Shown here: positions 16,814 to 25,345 of the stretch, in pieces
Position numbering within the stretch: the first letter of the stretch is position 1
Layout of the letters: each line of letters starts with the position of its first letter
Origin: Scandinavium manionii
GTDB taxonomy: Bacteria; Pseudomonadota; Gammaproteobacteria; Enterobacterales; Enterobacteriaceae
Assembly: GCF_024764775.1 (NCBI RefSeq)
Contig: NZ_JALIGC010000029.1
Location: 43,284-107,283 of the forward strand
DNA length: 64,000 nucleotides
Direction of reading: 5' to 3'
The notes under the pieces: generated by a model
The model's database searches: none
The model's input: only the letters and a program-made list of their open reading frames with translations
Told to the model about the DNA's origin: nothing
Made by a program: the position numbers and the translations under genes

Positions 16814-18898
16814 ATGAAGACATTTTTGATGGCAAACATTGCCGCCCTTTTGCTGACCGCCAGCGCTGCGGAGGCGGCTGAACAGTATCAGTACCGTGTC
16901 GCGTTCATGCCCGATATCCACTTTCATGATGTGTATGGCACCTTCCAGGATGGGGCGTTCAGTGGCCTGAAGAATCAAAAAAGCGGACAGAATGCGATGA
17001 TCCGTACCATGTATGCGCAGTTGACCTCCACGCGTTTATTTAATGAGAACTATTTTGCCCTTCGTGCCGCACTGGATGATGCGGGCAGCAAAGGCATAAA
17101 ACTTATCGCGCTACCGGGGGATTTCAGCGATGACGGGCAGCCGGTACATATTCGCGGTTTGGTGACCTTGTTGCAGGAGTATCAGCAAAAATACGGCATG
17201 CGTTTTTTTGCCACTCCCGGGAATCACGATCCTAACCGGCCTTTCGATTTACCCGGCGGTGAAGAGGATTTTTTAGGCGCAGGTGGTAAAACCCAGCGCA
17301 TTTTCAGTTTTGGTGCAAAAGAGTGCAAAGGCTACCAGGGCAAAACGGCGGTGATAGCGACCGGCGCAGAATTGCCGACCATTTGCAGCCAGGAGATGGT
17401 CAGTAGCGGTTATCAGTACATCATGAACATGATGGCGCCATTTGGTATGAACCCGCAGCAGACGGATATCTACTGGGAAACACCGTATTCATCGTATGAC
17501 CAACAGCATTATTCCTATGCTAAAGCACAACAGGCCAGCGATTTCCGCCAGCGGCAGTATGAAATTTGCGCCCAGGGTACCGGAGGGAAATATAAAAAAC
17601 CGGGCTACGGGCCGTGCTTCACTGTCGCGGACAGCAGCTACCTGGTTGAACCGGTGCCGGGGTTATGGTTGATGGCGGTGGATGCAAATGTCTATCTTCC
17701 GACGAAAAACGCTGATCCGACGAAATTGACGGAAGCCAGCAATTTCGAGGGCTCAGGCGATGCCGGGTATAACAAGATGCTGACCCACAAGCAGCAGACG
17801 GTAGCCTGGATGACCGACGTCGCGCAGCGTGCGAAAGCGCAGAATAAAACCCTGATTACCTTCAGCCATTTCCCGATGGTGGAGTTTGATAACGGGGCGG
17901 CGGGCGATCTGGAAAATATCTTTGGCAAAGGGAAATTCCAGCTGGCGCGAGCGCCACAAGAAGATACCAGCCATGCGCTGGCGAAAACCGGGATTGGCGT
18001 TCACGTGGGCGGACATATGCACTTCAACGATACGGGCGTGCGTAAATACCCGGATGGCAGTTTGCTGTTTAATATTCAGGCGCCCTCCATGGCAGCCTAT
18101 GTCCCGGCCTATAAAATCCTCAATTTTTCCAGCCCGAACAGTATTGATGTGCAAACGATAATCCTCAACAGCGTGCCGCGCTTTAACGAGCTGTTTGAGC
18201 ACTACCAGCAGGAATGGGATCATCTCAACGCTATCCATTCGCCTCATCTGTGGAATAAAGCGGTGCTCGGGGCGCGGGATTATTATGATTTCACCAACTG
18301 GCATATTACTGAACTCACCCGGTTGCGCTTTATCCCGGAGGAGTGGCCGTGCGAAATCCGCCAAATGCTGTTCAGCCTGAACGGTGCGGAGATGCTGATT
18401 TTAAGTCAGCTCAACAGCCCGCTGGCCTATCAGGAGGTGTTAACCACGCCGCAAGATGCGCATGCGATTTGTGCGAAAGGCAGCGCGCCTGCACCGCGGG
18501 ATATCAGTGGGCTGTATCTGAAAAAAGAGTCCGCCGCCTGGCGCGAGGCGGAGAGCCGGGCCAGGACCTTAGCCCGCAACGCGGGGATGACGCTTGAGGA
18601 GTTTGCTGGCTGGAACGGTTTTGATCTGGCAGTGGATTTTTATCGCTTGCGCAATGCCGATGAGCTGGCGCTGAGGGATATTTCCGTCTCTCGCCTGAGG
18701 GAATACCGTCTGTTGACCTTAACACTGGCGAAGTCTCTGCCTGCCGAGATGCCGGAGGTCACCGCAGACAGTCCGTTTGATATGATTTTCCGCCTGCGCT
18801 TCGGCAGTATTTTCAGCGTGATTGATAAATATCTGAAAGGCAGCCCGAGCCGCAATTTCCATCTGGATACGAAAACAGGCGAGATCCACGCCATCTGA
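16814..18898 (+). CDS. Exported calcineurin-like metallophosphoesterase
   Basis: The 694-residue product starts with a signal peptide (MKTFLMANIAALLLTASAAEA-AE), so it acts in the periplasm or beyond. All calcineurin-type metal motifs are present: D34 and H36 in MPDIHFHD, D103 in LPGDFSDD, N137-H138-D139 in TPGNHD, H352 in FSHFP and H401/H403 in GGHMH. Residues beyond about 450 form a long C-terminal part I do not recognise. The ATG is seven bases behind AAAGGA and 14 bases after the phosphotransferase gene, so it is probably the operon's last gene. Cleaving a phosphodiester or phosphomonoester to free the mannoside is an inference. Confidence 0.85.
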   Translation: MKTFLMANIAALLLTASAAEAAEQYQYRVAFMPDIHFHDVYGTFQDGAFSGLKNQKSGQNAMIRTMYAQLTSTRLFNENYFALRAALDDAGSKGIKLIALPGDFSDDGQPVHIRGLVTLLQEYQQKYGMRFFATPGNHDPNRPFDLPGGEEDFLGAGGKTQRIFSFGAKECKGYQGKTAVIATGAELPTICSQEMVSSGYQYIMNMMAPFGMNPQQTDIYWETPYSSYDQQHYSYAKAQQASDFRQRQYEICAQGTGGKYKKPGYGPCFTVADSSYLVEPVPGLWLMAVDANVYLPTKNADPTKLTEASNFEGSGDAGYNKMLTHKQQTVAWMTDVAQRAKAQNKTLITFSHFPMVEFDNGAAGDLENIFGKGKFQLARAPQEDTSHALAKTGIGVHVGGHMHFNDTGVRKYPDGSLLFNIQAPSMAAYVPAYKILNFSSPNSIDVQTIILNSVPRFNELFEHYQQEWDHLNAIHSPHLWNKAVLGARDYYDFTNWHITELTRLRFIPEEWPCEIRQMLFSLNGAEMLILSQLNSPLAYQEVLTTPQDAHAICAKGSAPAPRDISGLYLKKESAAWREAESRARTLARNAGMTLEEFAGWNGFDLAVDFYRLRNADELALRDISVSRLREYRLLTLTLAKSLPAEMPEVTADSPFDMIFRLRFGSIFSVIDKYLKGSPSRNFHLDTKTGEIHAI

Positions 18899-18951
18899 TC
18901 AGAAGAGTGTTTTTATTCCCCTCCGAACTGCCCGGGACGGAGGGGGATTCA

Positions 18952-19986
18952 TCAGTTAGCCATGCCTAAGCCCACGATATTCGCGGCGATGATAATCACC
19001 ACGCAGCCCAGACTCAGCACACCGATCGGACGACGGCCGGCATTGTTCCACTCTTTCATAATTAACCCGACCAAACCGCCGCACAGCACGTAGAAACTCA
19101 TGTGCAGCATCCAGCTCATGTAATCGTACTGCGCCGGAATGCTGGCGTGGCCCCAGGCGTAGAAAAAGAACTGCAAATACCACATCAGGCCCGCGAGGGC
19201 GGAAAACAGGATATTGCCGATGATCATCGGTTTTGCTAGTGAGAAGTCTGCTTTTACCGACAGGTTTGGCTTGGTTGCCAGGCGGAAGAAGCAGAAGCCG
19301 AGGTTAATCACCGCGCCACCGCCCATGATGATGACGTAGCTTGGCAGTGCCACGTACAGGGGATCGACGCCGAGGGCGGCCGCCGCTTCATGCATCGGTT
19401 TGGCCGCGTTCATGGCGAAGGACATCCCCGCCGAGAAAATGCCGCACATTACCGCCAGAATCAGCCCCTTTTTCAGGTTGAACTCTTCGGCTTTGATACC
19501 CATTTTGCGTTCTTTCAGCTGACCGGCGCGTGTGACGATACCCACGCCAATCACGGCCACCAGCACGCCCAACAGCGTCATTCGCCCGCCTTCGGTGCCG
19601 ACCAGCACGTGGAACTGACCGTTGATAATCGGGGTCATCAGGGTGCCGACAATTAGCGTGATGCCGATGGCGATACCAATCCCCATCGACATGCCGAGAT
19701 AGCGCATGGTCAGGCCGTAGTTGATATTGCCGATGCCCCACATCGCGCCAAACAGAAACACCGGCAGCAGCGTAGAGGCATTAAAGGAACGGTAGTACGC
19801 CCAGAAATCAGGTAACAACATGGCGCTGATGGCCCAGGGCAGAATTAACCATGAGACAAAACCACCAATCGCCCACATGGTTTCCCAGGACCAATTTTTA
19901 ACTTTCTTGAACGGGGCATAGAAACAGGCTGCACTGGCCGCACCTATCAAATGCCAAAGAATACCCATCGTAATCGCGTGACTCAT
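18952..19986 (-). CDS. rhaT: L-rhamnose/H+ symporter
   Basis: RhaT is a ten-span inner-membrane sugar/proton symporter. The product has 344 residues, the same as in E. coli, with hydrophobic segments along its length and the family start MSHAITMGILWHLIGAASAACFYAPFKKVKNWSWE. A GAGGG precedes the start codon. In E. coli it lies next to rhaSR and is activated by RhaS; here the two are separated by the accessory mannosidase/PTS operon, whose last gene converges on it with a 53-base gap holding a GC-rich hairpin. The locus therefore encodes both this symporter and an ABC importer. Confidence 0.96.
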   Translation of the reverse strand: MSHAITMGILWHLIGAASAACFYAPFKKVKNWSWETMWAIGGFVSWLILPWAISAMLLPDFWAYYRSFNASTLLPVFLFGAMWGIGNINYGLTMRYLGMSMGIGIAIGITLIVGTLMTPIINGQFHVLVGTEGGRMTLLGVLVAVIGVGIVTRAGQLKERKMGIKAEEFNLKKGLILAVMCGIFSAGMSFAMNAAKPMHEAAAALGVDPLYVALPSYVIIMGGGAVINLGFCFFRLATKPNLSVKADFSLAKPMIIGNILFSALAGLMWYLQFFFYAWGHASIPAQYDYMSWMLHMSFYVLCGGLVGLIMKEWNNAGRRPIGVLSLGCVVIIIAANIVGLGMAN

Positions 19987-20180
19987 TTTTTTACCCTCAA
20001 TGTTTTACATCGATGAATCTTTCATCTGACGTGACGAGTGTAAAAATTAGTCAATTGATTAACCTTCAGACCGCTGCCGTCCATGCCCCATACCTGGCAA
20101 AAAGCGCGTGTTACCCTTGAGCGGGCTCACAAAATCAGCCACATACCTAAAAGTTATAACCTTATTAAAATTACGGCATT

Positions 20181-20216
20181 GATAAACATTTTCAATATCA
20201 TTTAATTAACTATAAT
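20181..20216 (+). promoter_or_regulatory. sodA promoter with Fur box
   Basis: GATAAACATTTTCAATATC (20181-20199) fits the Fur box consensus GATAATGATAATCATTATC at most positions. The -10 box TATAAT is at 20211-20216. The same arrangement is found before E. coli sodA, where Fur represses and SoxS, ArcA and others also act. Confidence 0.75.
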
Positions 20217-20274
20217 GGACCAACTGCTTACGCGGCGTAACACCTCTGCCGCCCGATGATAATTGGAGATGAAT

Positions 20275-20895
20275 ATGAGTTATACACTGCCATCCCTGCC
20301 GTACGCGTACGACGCCCTTGAGCCGCACTTCGACAAGCAGACGATGGAAATCCATCACTCTAAACACCACCAGGCCTATGTGAACAACGCGAATGCTGCG
20401 CTGGAAAGCCTGCCTGAGTTTGCAAACCTGCCTGTTGAAGAACTGATCACCAAACTGGATCAGCTGCCAGCAGACAAGAAAAACGTTCTGCGTAACAACG
20501 CTGGCGGTCACGCAAACCACAGCCTGTTCTGGAAAGGCCTGAAAACCGGTACTACTCTGCAGGGCGACCTGAAAGCGGCTATCGAAAGCACCTTCGGCTC
20601 TGTTGAGAAATTCAAAGAAGAGTTCGAGAAAGCTGCTGCTACCCGTTTCGGCTCTGGCTGGGCGTGGCTGGTACTGAAAGACGGCAAACTGGCCGTTGTT
20701 TCTACCGCTAACCAGGATTCCCCACTGATGGGTGAAGCTGTTTCTGGCACCTCCGGTTTCCCAATCCTGGGCCTGGACGTGTGGGAGCACGCTTACTACC
20801 TGAAATTCCAGAACCGTCGCCCGGACTACATCAAAGCGTTCTGGGACGTGGTGAACTGGGATGAAGCTGCTGCACGTTTCGCGGCTAAAAAATAA
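20275..20895 (+). CDS. sodA: Superoxide dismutase [Mn]
   Basis: SodA is the cytoplasmic manganese enzyme that converts superoxide to oxygen and hydrogen peroxide. The 206-residue product equals E. coli SodA in length. The metal ligands are visible in HHSKHHQAYVNN, GGHANHSLFW and DVWEHAYYLKF. The start MSYTLPSLPYAYDALEPHFD is the family N-terminus and lies behind TTGGAG; an in-frame ATG four codons earlier is not used in the family. It is monocistronic, with a Fur-regulated promoter before it and an intrinsic terminator 36 bases after the stop. Confidence 0.98.
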   Translation: MSYTLPSLPYAYDALEPHFDKQTMEIHHSKHHQAYVNNANAALESLPEFANLPVEELITKLDQLPADKKNVLRNNAGGHANHSLFWKGLKTGTTLQGDLKAAIESTFGSVEKFKEEFEKAAATRFGSGWAWLVLKDGKLAVVSTANQDSPLMGEAVSGTSGFPILGLDVWEHAYYLKFQNRRPDYIKAFWDVVNWDEAAARFAAKK

Positions 20896-20930
20896 GGCGA
20901 CCCCACGCCTCTGTTGCCTTCTGGCAGCAC

Positions 20931-20960
20931 AAAAACCCTGCTGAATAGCGGGGTTTTTTT
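20931..20960 (+). terminator. sodA intrinsic terminator
   Basis: A hairpin of AACCCTGC and GCGGGGTT arms around a short loop is followed by TTTTTTT, shortly after the sodA stop. Confidence 0.88.
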
Positions 20961-21015
20961 ATGCCTGCATGCGTGGGATGTGATAAACGTCAAAAATAAA
21001 AACATTGATCCTCTA

Positions 21016-21038
21016 AATATAAAACCTCGTTTCAATTT
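21016..21038 (+). promoter_or_regulatory. Putative KdgR operator upstream of kdgT
   Basis: ATATAAAACCTCGTTTCAAT has the AAAAC-N3-GTTTCA dyad of KdgR sites, which control pectin and ketodeoxygluconate genes in enterobacteria. It lies about 120 bases before kdgT, a known KdgR target in E. coli. The match is by eye only. Confidence 0.45.
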
Positions 21039-21158
21039 GTTTGTGTGATCACTGTTCTTTCTCCCCGTAGGGACTATTGTTTTGCCTGTTGCGGCGCTCC
21101 CGAGCGCACAACAACGCTGAAAATATAGCCAATACAACAGGTTCTTACGGGTGGTGAC

Positions 21159-22142
21159 ATGCAAATCAAACGTGCAATTGAAAAAATCCCCGGTGGCATG
21201 ATGCTGGTTCCGCTGTTTATCGGCGCACTGTGTCATACCTTTTCTCCTGGTGCGGGTAAGTACTTCGGCTCATTCACTAATGGGATGATCACCGGCACGG
21301 TGCCGATTCTGGCGGTGTGGTTTTTCTGTATGGGCGCCTCCATCAAACTGAGTGCGACCGGTACGGTTCTGCGTAAATCCGGCACGCTGGTCGTGACCAA
21401 AATTGCTGTGGCGTGGGTGGTTGCCGCCATTGCATCCCGTATTATCCCTGAGCATGGCGTTGAGGCTGGGTTCTTCGCCGGGCTATCCACGCTGGCGCTG
21501 GTGGCGTGTATGGACATGACCAACGGCGGGCTGTACGCCTCTATCATGCAGCAGTACGGCACCAAAGAAGAAGCGGGTGCGTTCGTCCTGATGTCGCTGG
21601 AATCCGGCCCGCTGATGACCATGATTATTCTCGGCACAGCGGGTATTGCCTCGTTCGAGCCGCACGTGTTTGTCGGCGCGGTGCTGCCGTTCCTGGTCGG
21701 TTTCCTCTTGGGTAATCTGGATCCTGAACTGCGGGAGTTCTTCGGCAAAGCGGTGCAAACGTTGATCCCGTTCTTCGCCTTCGCGCTGGGTAATACCATC
21801 GATTTAAGCGTGATCGCCCAAACTGGCGTGCTGGGAATTGTGCTGGGTCTGGCAGTGATTGTAGTGACGGGAATCCCGCTGATCATTGCCGATAAGCTGA
21901 TTGGCGGCGGTGACGGTACCGCAGGGATTGCGGCATCCAGTTCTGCGGGAGCTGCGGTTGCTACGCCGGTGTTAATTGCGGAAATGGTTCCTGCGTTTAA
22001 ACCGATGGCCCCGGCAGCGACGTCGCTGGTGGCGACCTCGGTGATTGTTACCTCGATTCTGGTGCCGATTATTACGTCTGTCTGGTCACGCAGAGTGAAA
22101 GCCAGAGCGGTGGCGATTGATGTGCGTAATACGGTGAAATAG
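21159..22142 (+). CDS. kdgT: 2-keto-3-deoxygluconate permease
   Basis: KdgT is an inner-membrane proton symporter for 2-keto-3-deoxygluconate, an intermediate of pectin and hexuronate breakdown. The product has 327 residues, as in E. coli and Dickeya, with about ten hydrophobic segments and the family N-terminus MQIKRAIEKIPGGMMLVPLFIGAL. The ATG follows GGGTGGTG. It is transcribed alone; a strong terminator follows. The gene facing it from the right encodes an aldolase-family enzyme that could act on the same substrate. Confidence 0.95.
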   Translation: MQIKRAIEKIPGGMMLVPLFIGALCHTFSPGAGKYFGSFTNGMITGTVPILAVWFFCMGASIKLSATGTVLRKSGTLVVTKIAVAWVVAAIASRIIPEHGVEAGFFAGLSTLALVACMDMTNGGLYASIMQQYGTKEEAGAFVLMSLESGPLMTMIILGTAGIASFEPHVFVGAVLPFLVGFLLGNLDPELREFFGKAVQTLIPFFAFALGNTIDLSVIAQTGVLGIVLGLAVIVVTGIPLIIADKLIGGGDGTAGIAASSSAGAAVATPVLIAEMVPAFKPMAPAATSLVATSVIVTSILVPIITSVWSRRVKARAVAIDVRNTVK

Positions 22143-22155
22143 CGGCGATTATTCT

Positions 22156-22207
22156 GCCCGGTTACGCCGGGCCTGCCACTAGAGGCCCGGCGTAACCGGG
22201 CTTTTTT
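22156..22207. terminator. Terminator between kdgT and the aldolase-family gene
   Basis: A 19-base-pair perfect stem begins GCCCGGTTACGCCGGGCCT, has an eight-base loop and ends in TTTTTT on the + strand. It terminates kdgT and lies just past the stop of the convergent aldolase gene, so it can act on both messages, although the T-run favours the rightward one. Confidence 0.9.
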
Positions 22208-22211
22208 GTTT

Positions 22212-23105
22212 TTAGCGAATGCCGAACTGACGGTCGACGGTTGCCAGCTGTTCAGCGTTGAGCGTCCCGCCCGCGTTGCGCGAAACGGGTGTGCAGTAAC
22301 CGAATTTGCGAGAGACGACGGTTTTAATCGTGGTCACGAAATCATCACCAATAGCGTAAATTGCCATGAAGCGGCCGATCTCCCGTTGAGCGTGCGTCAA
22401 TGCGGTTAAGTCACCTTCCTGCCATGCTTCCCGTGCCTGAACAAACAGCTCAGGCATGATGTTATTCAGCCCAGAAATCACCCCAGCGCCGCCTGCCATC
22501 AGGTTCGGAATGAAGTATTCGTCGTAGCCCGACAGCACGGCAAAATCGGCTTGCACGGCTTTGGTGGTATGGATCATGTTGCGGGTGTGCGACTGGCAAT
22601 CAACCGTATCCTTGATGCCCGCGAAGTGCGGAAATTCAGCAGCAAGCGTGGCGGCAATTTCGGGCGTGATATCGCAGCCGGTTCGCGCCGGGAAATTGTA
22701 AGCGAACCATTTGCCGTCGAGGCGGTGGCCAATCTCACGGAAATAGCTCAGCACCTGATTTTCTGTCTGGCCGTAGTAGTACGGCGGCAGCACCATCACC
22801 GCATCGTAGCCCGAAGAATAAGCGGTCTGCGCCATCAGGAAAACGTCGCTGAGGCAGGTGGATGAGACGTTGGCGACCATCGTCAGGGGTGACATCGCCC
22901 GCGCTTTGCGGATAAGCGTCAGGCGTTCTTCCAGCGAAAACGACGCGAATTCGCCAATGCTGCCCATTAGCAGGATAACGTCGATGCGTGCGTCGGTGAG
23001 GCGGGTGAGATGCTGTTTCAGCCCGTCGTAATCAATCTGTCCTTCCCTGTCCATCGGGGTAATCGAGGGGCACCAGACGCCGGTAAAACGAAGATGCTGG
23101 GTCAT
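22212..23105 (-). CDS. Dihydrodipicolinate synthase/N-acetylneuraminate lyase family aldolase
   Basis: The 297-residue product is a class I aldolase of the DapA/NanA superfamily. The Schiff-base lysine is in FAGIKDTVD and the catalytic tyrosine in FAYNFPARTG; the substrate loop reads GSIGEFASFS instead of the GTTGE of DapA. That change argues against lysine synthesis and for a sugar-acid aldolase such as the YagE/YjhH 2-keto-3-deoxygluconate aldolases. An AAGGAG precedes the ATG. It converges on kdgT and has no counterpart between kdgT and yiiM in E. coli K-12. Ketodeoxygluconate as substrate is an inference from position. Confidence 0.85.
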   Translation of the reverse strand: MTQHLRFTGVWCPSITPMDREGQIDYDGLKQHLTRLTDARIDVILLMGSIGEFASFSLEERLTLIRKARAMSPLTMVANVSSTCLSDVFLMAQTAYSSGYDAVMVLPPYYYGQTENQVLSYFREIGHRLDGKWFAYNFPARTGCDITPEIAATLAAEFPHFAGIKDTVDCQSHTRNMIHTTKAVQADFAVLSGYDEYFIPNLMAGGAGVISGLNNIMPELFVQAREAWQEGDLTALTHAQREIGRFMAIYAIGDDFVTTIKTVVSRKFGYCTPVSRNAGGTLNAEQLATVDRQFGIR

Positions 23106-23250
23106 GTCGTTGACTCCTTATAGTGAAATGGCGTTTCAATTTAACTAATGGATAACATGAATCGTTCAGCAACGGCTTTACGCATGTCGCATTTTGCGCA
23201 GTTTACGTGCAAAAATAGCGGTAATGAGGGTCGGGAACAGGAGAGGGAAG

Positions 23251-23925
23251 ATGCAATATCCGGTAAATGTATTCACGGGAAGCGTGCGGGAGTACGAGGG
23301 CAGTCGCCCAAGCGCGATTGCAAAGTTGCAGGTGGACGGCGAGCTTGAACTGACCGAGCGCGGCCTGGTGGGTGATGAGCAGGCGGAAAAGAAAATTCAC
23401 GGCGGGCCCGATCGCGCGCTGTGTCATTATCCGCGCGAGCATTACGCCGATTGGGTGCGCGAGTTTCCCGAGCAGGCTGAATTATTTTGCGCTCCGGGGT
23501 TTGGCGAGAACTTATCGACGGTCGGGCTGACGGAAAAAAACGTGTTTATTGGCGATATTTTCCGTTGGGGAGACGCGCTGATTCAGGTCACGCAGCCGCG
23601 TTCGCCGTGCTTTAAGCTCAATTATCATTTCGGCATTAACGATCTGTCTTCCCTGATGCAAAGCAGCGGCAAAATGGGCTGGCTGTATCGGGTGATTATG
23701 GCAGGAAAGGTGTCGAGCGAGCAGCCACTGGAGCTCGTCTCGCGCCTGAGTGATGTGTCGGTGCATGACGCGGCGGCGATTGCGTGGCATACGCCCTATG
23801 ACGATGAGGAGTATCGCCGTTTGCTGTCGGCGGCGGGGTTATCGGTGAGCTGGACGAGGACGATGCAGAAGCGGCGCTTGAGCGGGCATATCGAGGATAA
23901 TTCACGGCGGTTATGGGGGAAGTAA
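23251..23925 (+). CDS. yiiM: MOSC-domain protein YiiM
   Basis: A 224-residue cytoplasmic MOSC-domain protein, the same length as E. coli YiiM. Proteins of this family bind molybdenum cofactor; YiiM is linked to reduction of N-hydroxylated purine bases. The conserved cysteine that would hold the cofactor lies in TQPRSPCFKLNYHFG. The GDEQAEKKIHGGPDRALCHYPREHY block is typical. The start MQYPVNVFTG was chosen over an open frame 19 codons upstream because GAGAGGGA lies just before it and the length matches. It is followed by the convergent cpxA. Confidence 0.94.
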   Translation: MQYPVNVFTGSVREYEGSRPSAIAKLQVDGELELTERGLVGDEQAEKKIHGGPDRALCHYPREHYADWVREFPEQAELFCAPGFGENLSTVGLTEKNVFIGDIFRWGDALIQVTQPRSPCFKLNYHFGINDLSSLMQSSGKMGWLYRVIMAGKVSSEQPLELVSRLSDVSVHDAAAIAWHTPYDDEEYRRLLSAAGLSVSWTRTMQKRRLSGHIEDNSRRLWGK

Positions 23926-23971
23926 ATTCCCCTCATCCACCCCTCTCCCTTGTCGGGCGAGGGGTAAAACC

Positions 23972-25345
23972 TTAACCCCGTTTATACAACGGCAACCACA
24001 AGGTCAGACGCAAGCCACCCAGCGGGCTGTCGTCGGCTTTGACCCAGCCGCGGTGCTGCTGAATTGCGGTTTCGACAATCGCCAGGCCAAGACCGGTTCC
24101 GCCGGATTCGCGGTCACGGGCTTCGTCAGTGCGATAGAACGGACGGAAAATCTGCTCTCTGTCTTCCGGACTCACGCCCGGGCCGTCATCGTCGACGTTA
24201 ATCGTGATGCCGTCTTTATCCACCGAGAAACTCACCGATATTTTGGTGTGTGAATAGCGCAGGGCGTTACGCACGATATTCTCAAACGCACTCTCGAGCG
24301 CATTCGGGTTACCGTACAGCGGCCACGGGCCAGGCGGGTATTCAACGGTGAATGATTTGCCCATCTGTTCCGCTTCAAACGCCGCGTTATCAAGCACTTC
24401 GCTCCACAGCTGATTGGCCTTCAGGTTTTCGCTCACCAGGGCGTTTTTCGACTGATTACGCGACATCACCAGCAGATCGTTGATCATGCTGTCCAGGCGG
24501 TGCGCTTCCATTTCGATGCGCTCCAGCTCTTTGCTTTCCCCCGCACGGCGACGCAGCAGGGCGGTGCCTAACTGCAGACGCGTTAGCGGCGTACGCAGCT
24601 CATGGGAGATATCAGAAAGCAGGCGCTGGTTGGCGGTCATCATCCTTTCGAGCGCCGTCACCATCTGGTTGAAACTGGAACCGGCGGCGAGGAACTCTTG
24701 CGGTCCGGATTCAAGCTCCGGATGCTGACGGAGGTTGCCCTGAGCCACTTCGTCGGCGGCATTTTTTAGCTTACGGGCGGGTTTGGCGAGACTCCACGCC
24801 AGCCACAACAGCAGCGGCGAACTCACCAGCATGGTGACAATCAGCAACAGCAGCGGACGGTCAAACAGCAGGTTGATGAAATCAGATTGCGAGGTGCTGG
24901 CCGGGCGAATCAGGTAGAGCTGGTAGTTATCTTCCCCATCACGAACGGAGAAAGGCCCTACCATTTCCAGTCGGCCATAGCGTTTTTTCTGCGGATGATC
25001 GGCGTTATCGGACTGGCCGATAAAGTTACGAATGATCTGCATTTCGTTGCGTTCTGCGCCGATCACCCGGCCTTCGCTGGTCACCAGCAGAAGGCGTTGT
25101 CCCGGAGGTGCCCATTTGTCGATGGCGCGAAACAGCCGACGCCACCACATCAAATCATTGGGCGGATCGTTAGCGAGTTCCACTTCGACGTGCTGCTCAA
25201 TCATCAGACCCTGGCGTTGTTCGCTGTCCAGCAGTTCAGTCATCTGGCGCGAATCAAGTTTGGGCAACATCAGTACCAGCATCAACACCAGTGCCAGGGT
25301 TAACCAGAAAATGGCAAAGATGCGTGCGGTCAAACTTCCTATCAT
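23972..25345 (-). CDS. cpxA: Envelope stress sensor histidine kinase
   Basis: CpxA is the inner-membrane sensor of misfolded envelope proteins; it phosphorylates and dephosphorylates CpxR. The 457 residues match E. coli. Two membrane segments (near residues 8-27 and 165-185) flank the periplasmic sensor domain that CpxP inhibits. A HAMP linker follows, then the phosphoacceptor H248 in DISHELRTPLTRL and the ATP-binding motifs NALRYS, DDGPGV and GGTGLGLAIV. The start overlaps the cpxR stop by four bases, so the pair is translationally coupled. Confidence 0.97.
   Translation of the reverse strand: MIGSLTARIFAIFWLTLALVLMLVLMLPKLDSRQMTELLDSEQRQGLMIEQHVEVELANDPPNDLMWWRRLFRAIDKWAPPGQRLLLVTSEGRVIGAERNEMQIIRNFIGQSDNADHPQKKRYGRLEMVGPFSVRDGEDNYQLYLIRPASTSQSDFINLLFDRPLLLLIVTMLVSSPLLLWLAWSLAKPARKLKNAADEVAQGNLRQHPELESGPQEFLAAGSSFNQMVTALERMMTANQRLLSDISHELRTPLTRLQLGTALLRRRAGESKELERIEMEAHRLDSMINDLLVMSRNQSKNALVSENLKANQLWSEVLDNAAFEAEQMGKSFTVEYPPGPWPLYGNPNALESAFENIVRNALRYSHTKISVSFSVDKDGITINVDDDGPGVSPEDREQIFRPFYRTDEARDRESGGTGLGLAIVETAIQQHRGWVKADDSPLGGLRLTLWLPLYKRG

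Noticed and set aside
18905..18945. GC-rich hairpin between the metallophosphoesterase gene and rhaT as an intrinsic terminator
   Set aside because: The stem is real, but neither transcribed strand has a T run after it.
21044..21060. CRP site upstream of kdgT
   Set aside because: Only one half (TGTGATCAC) fits; the second half does not match at the required spacing.
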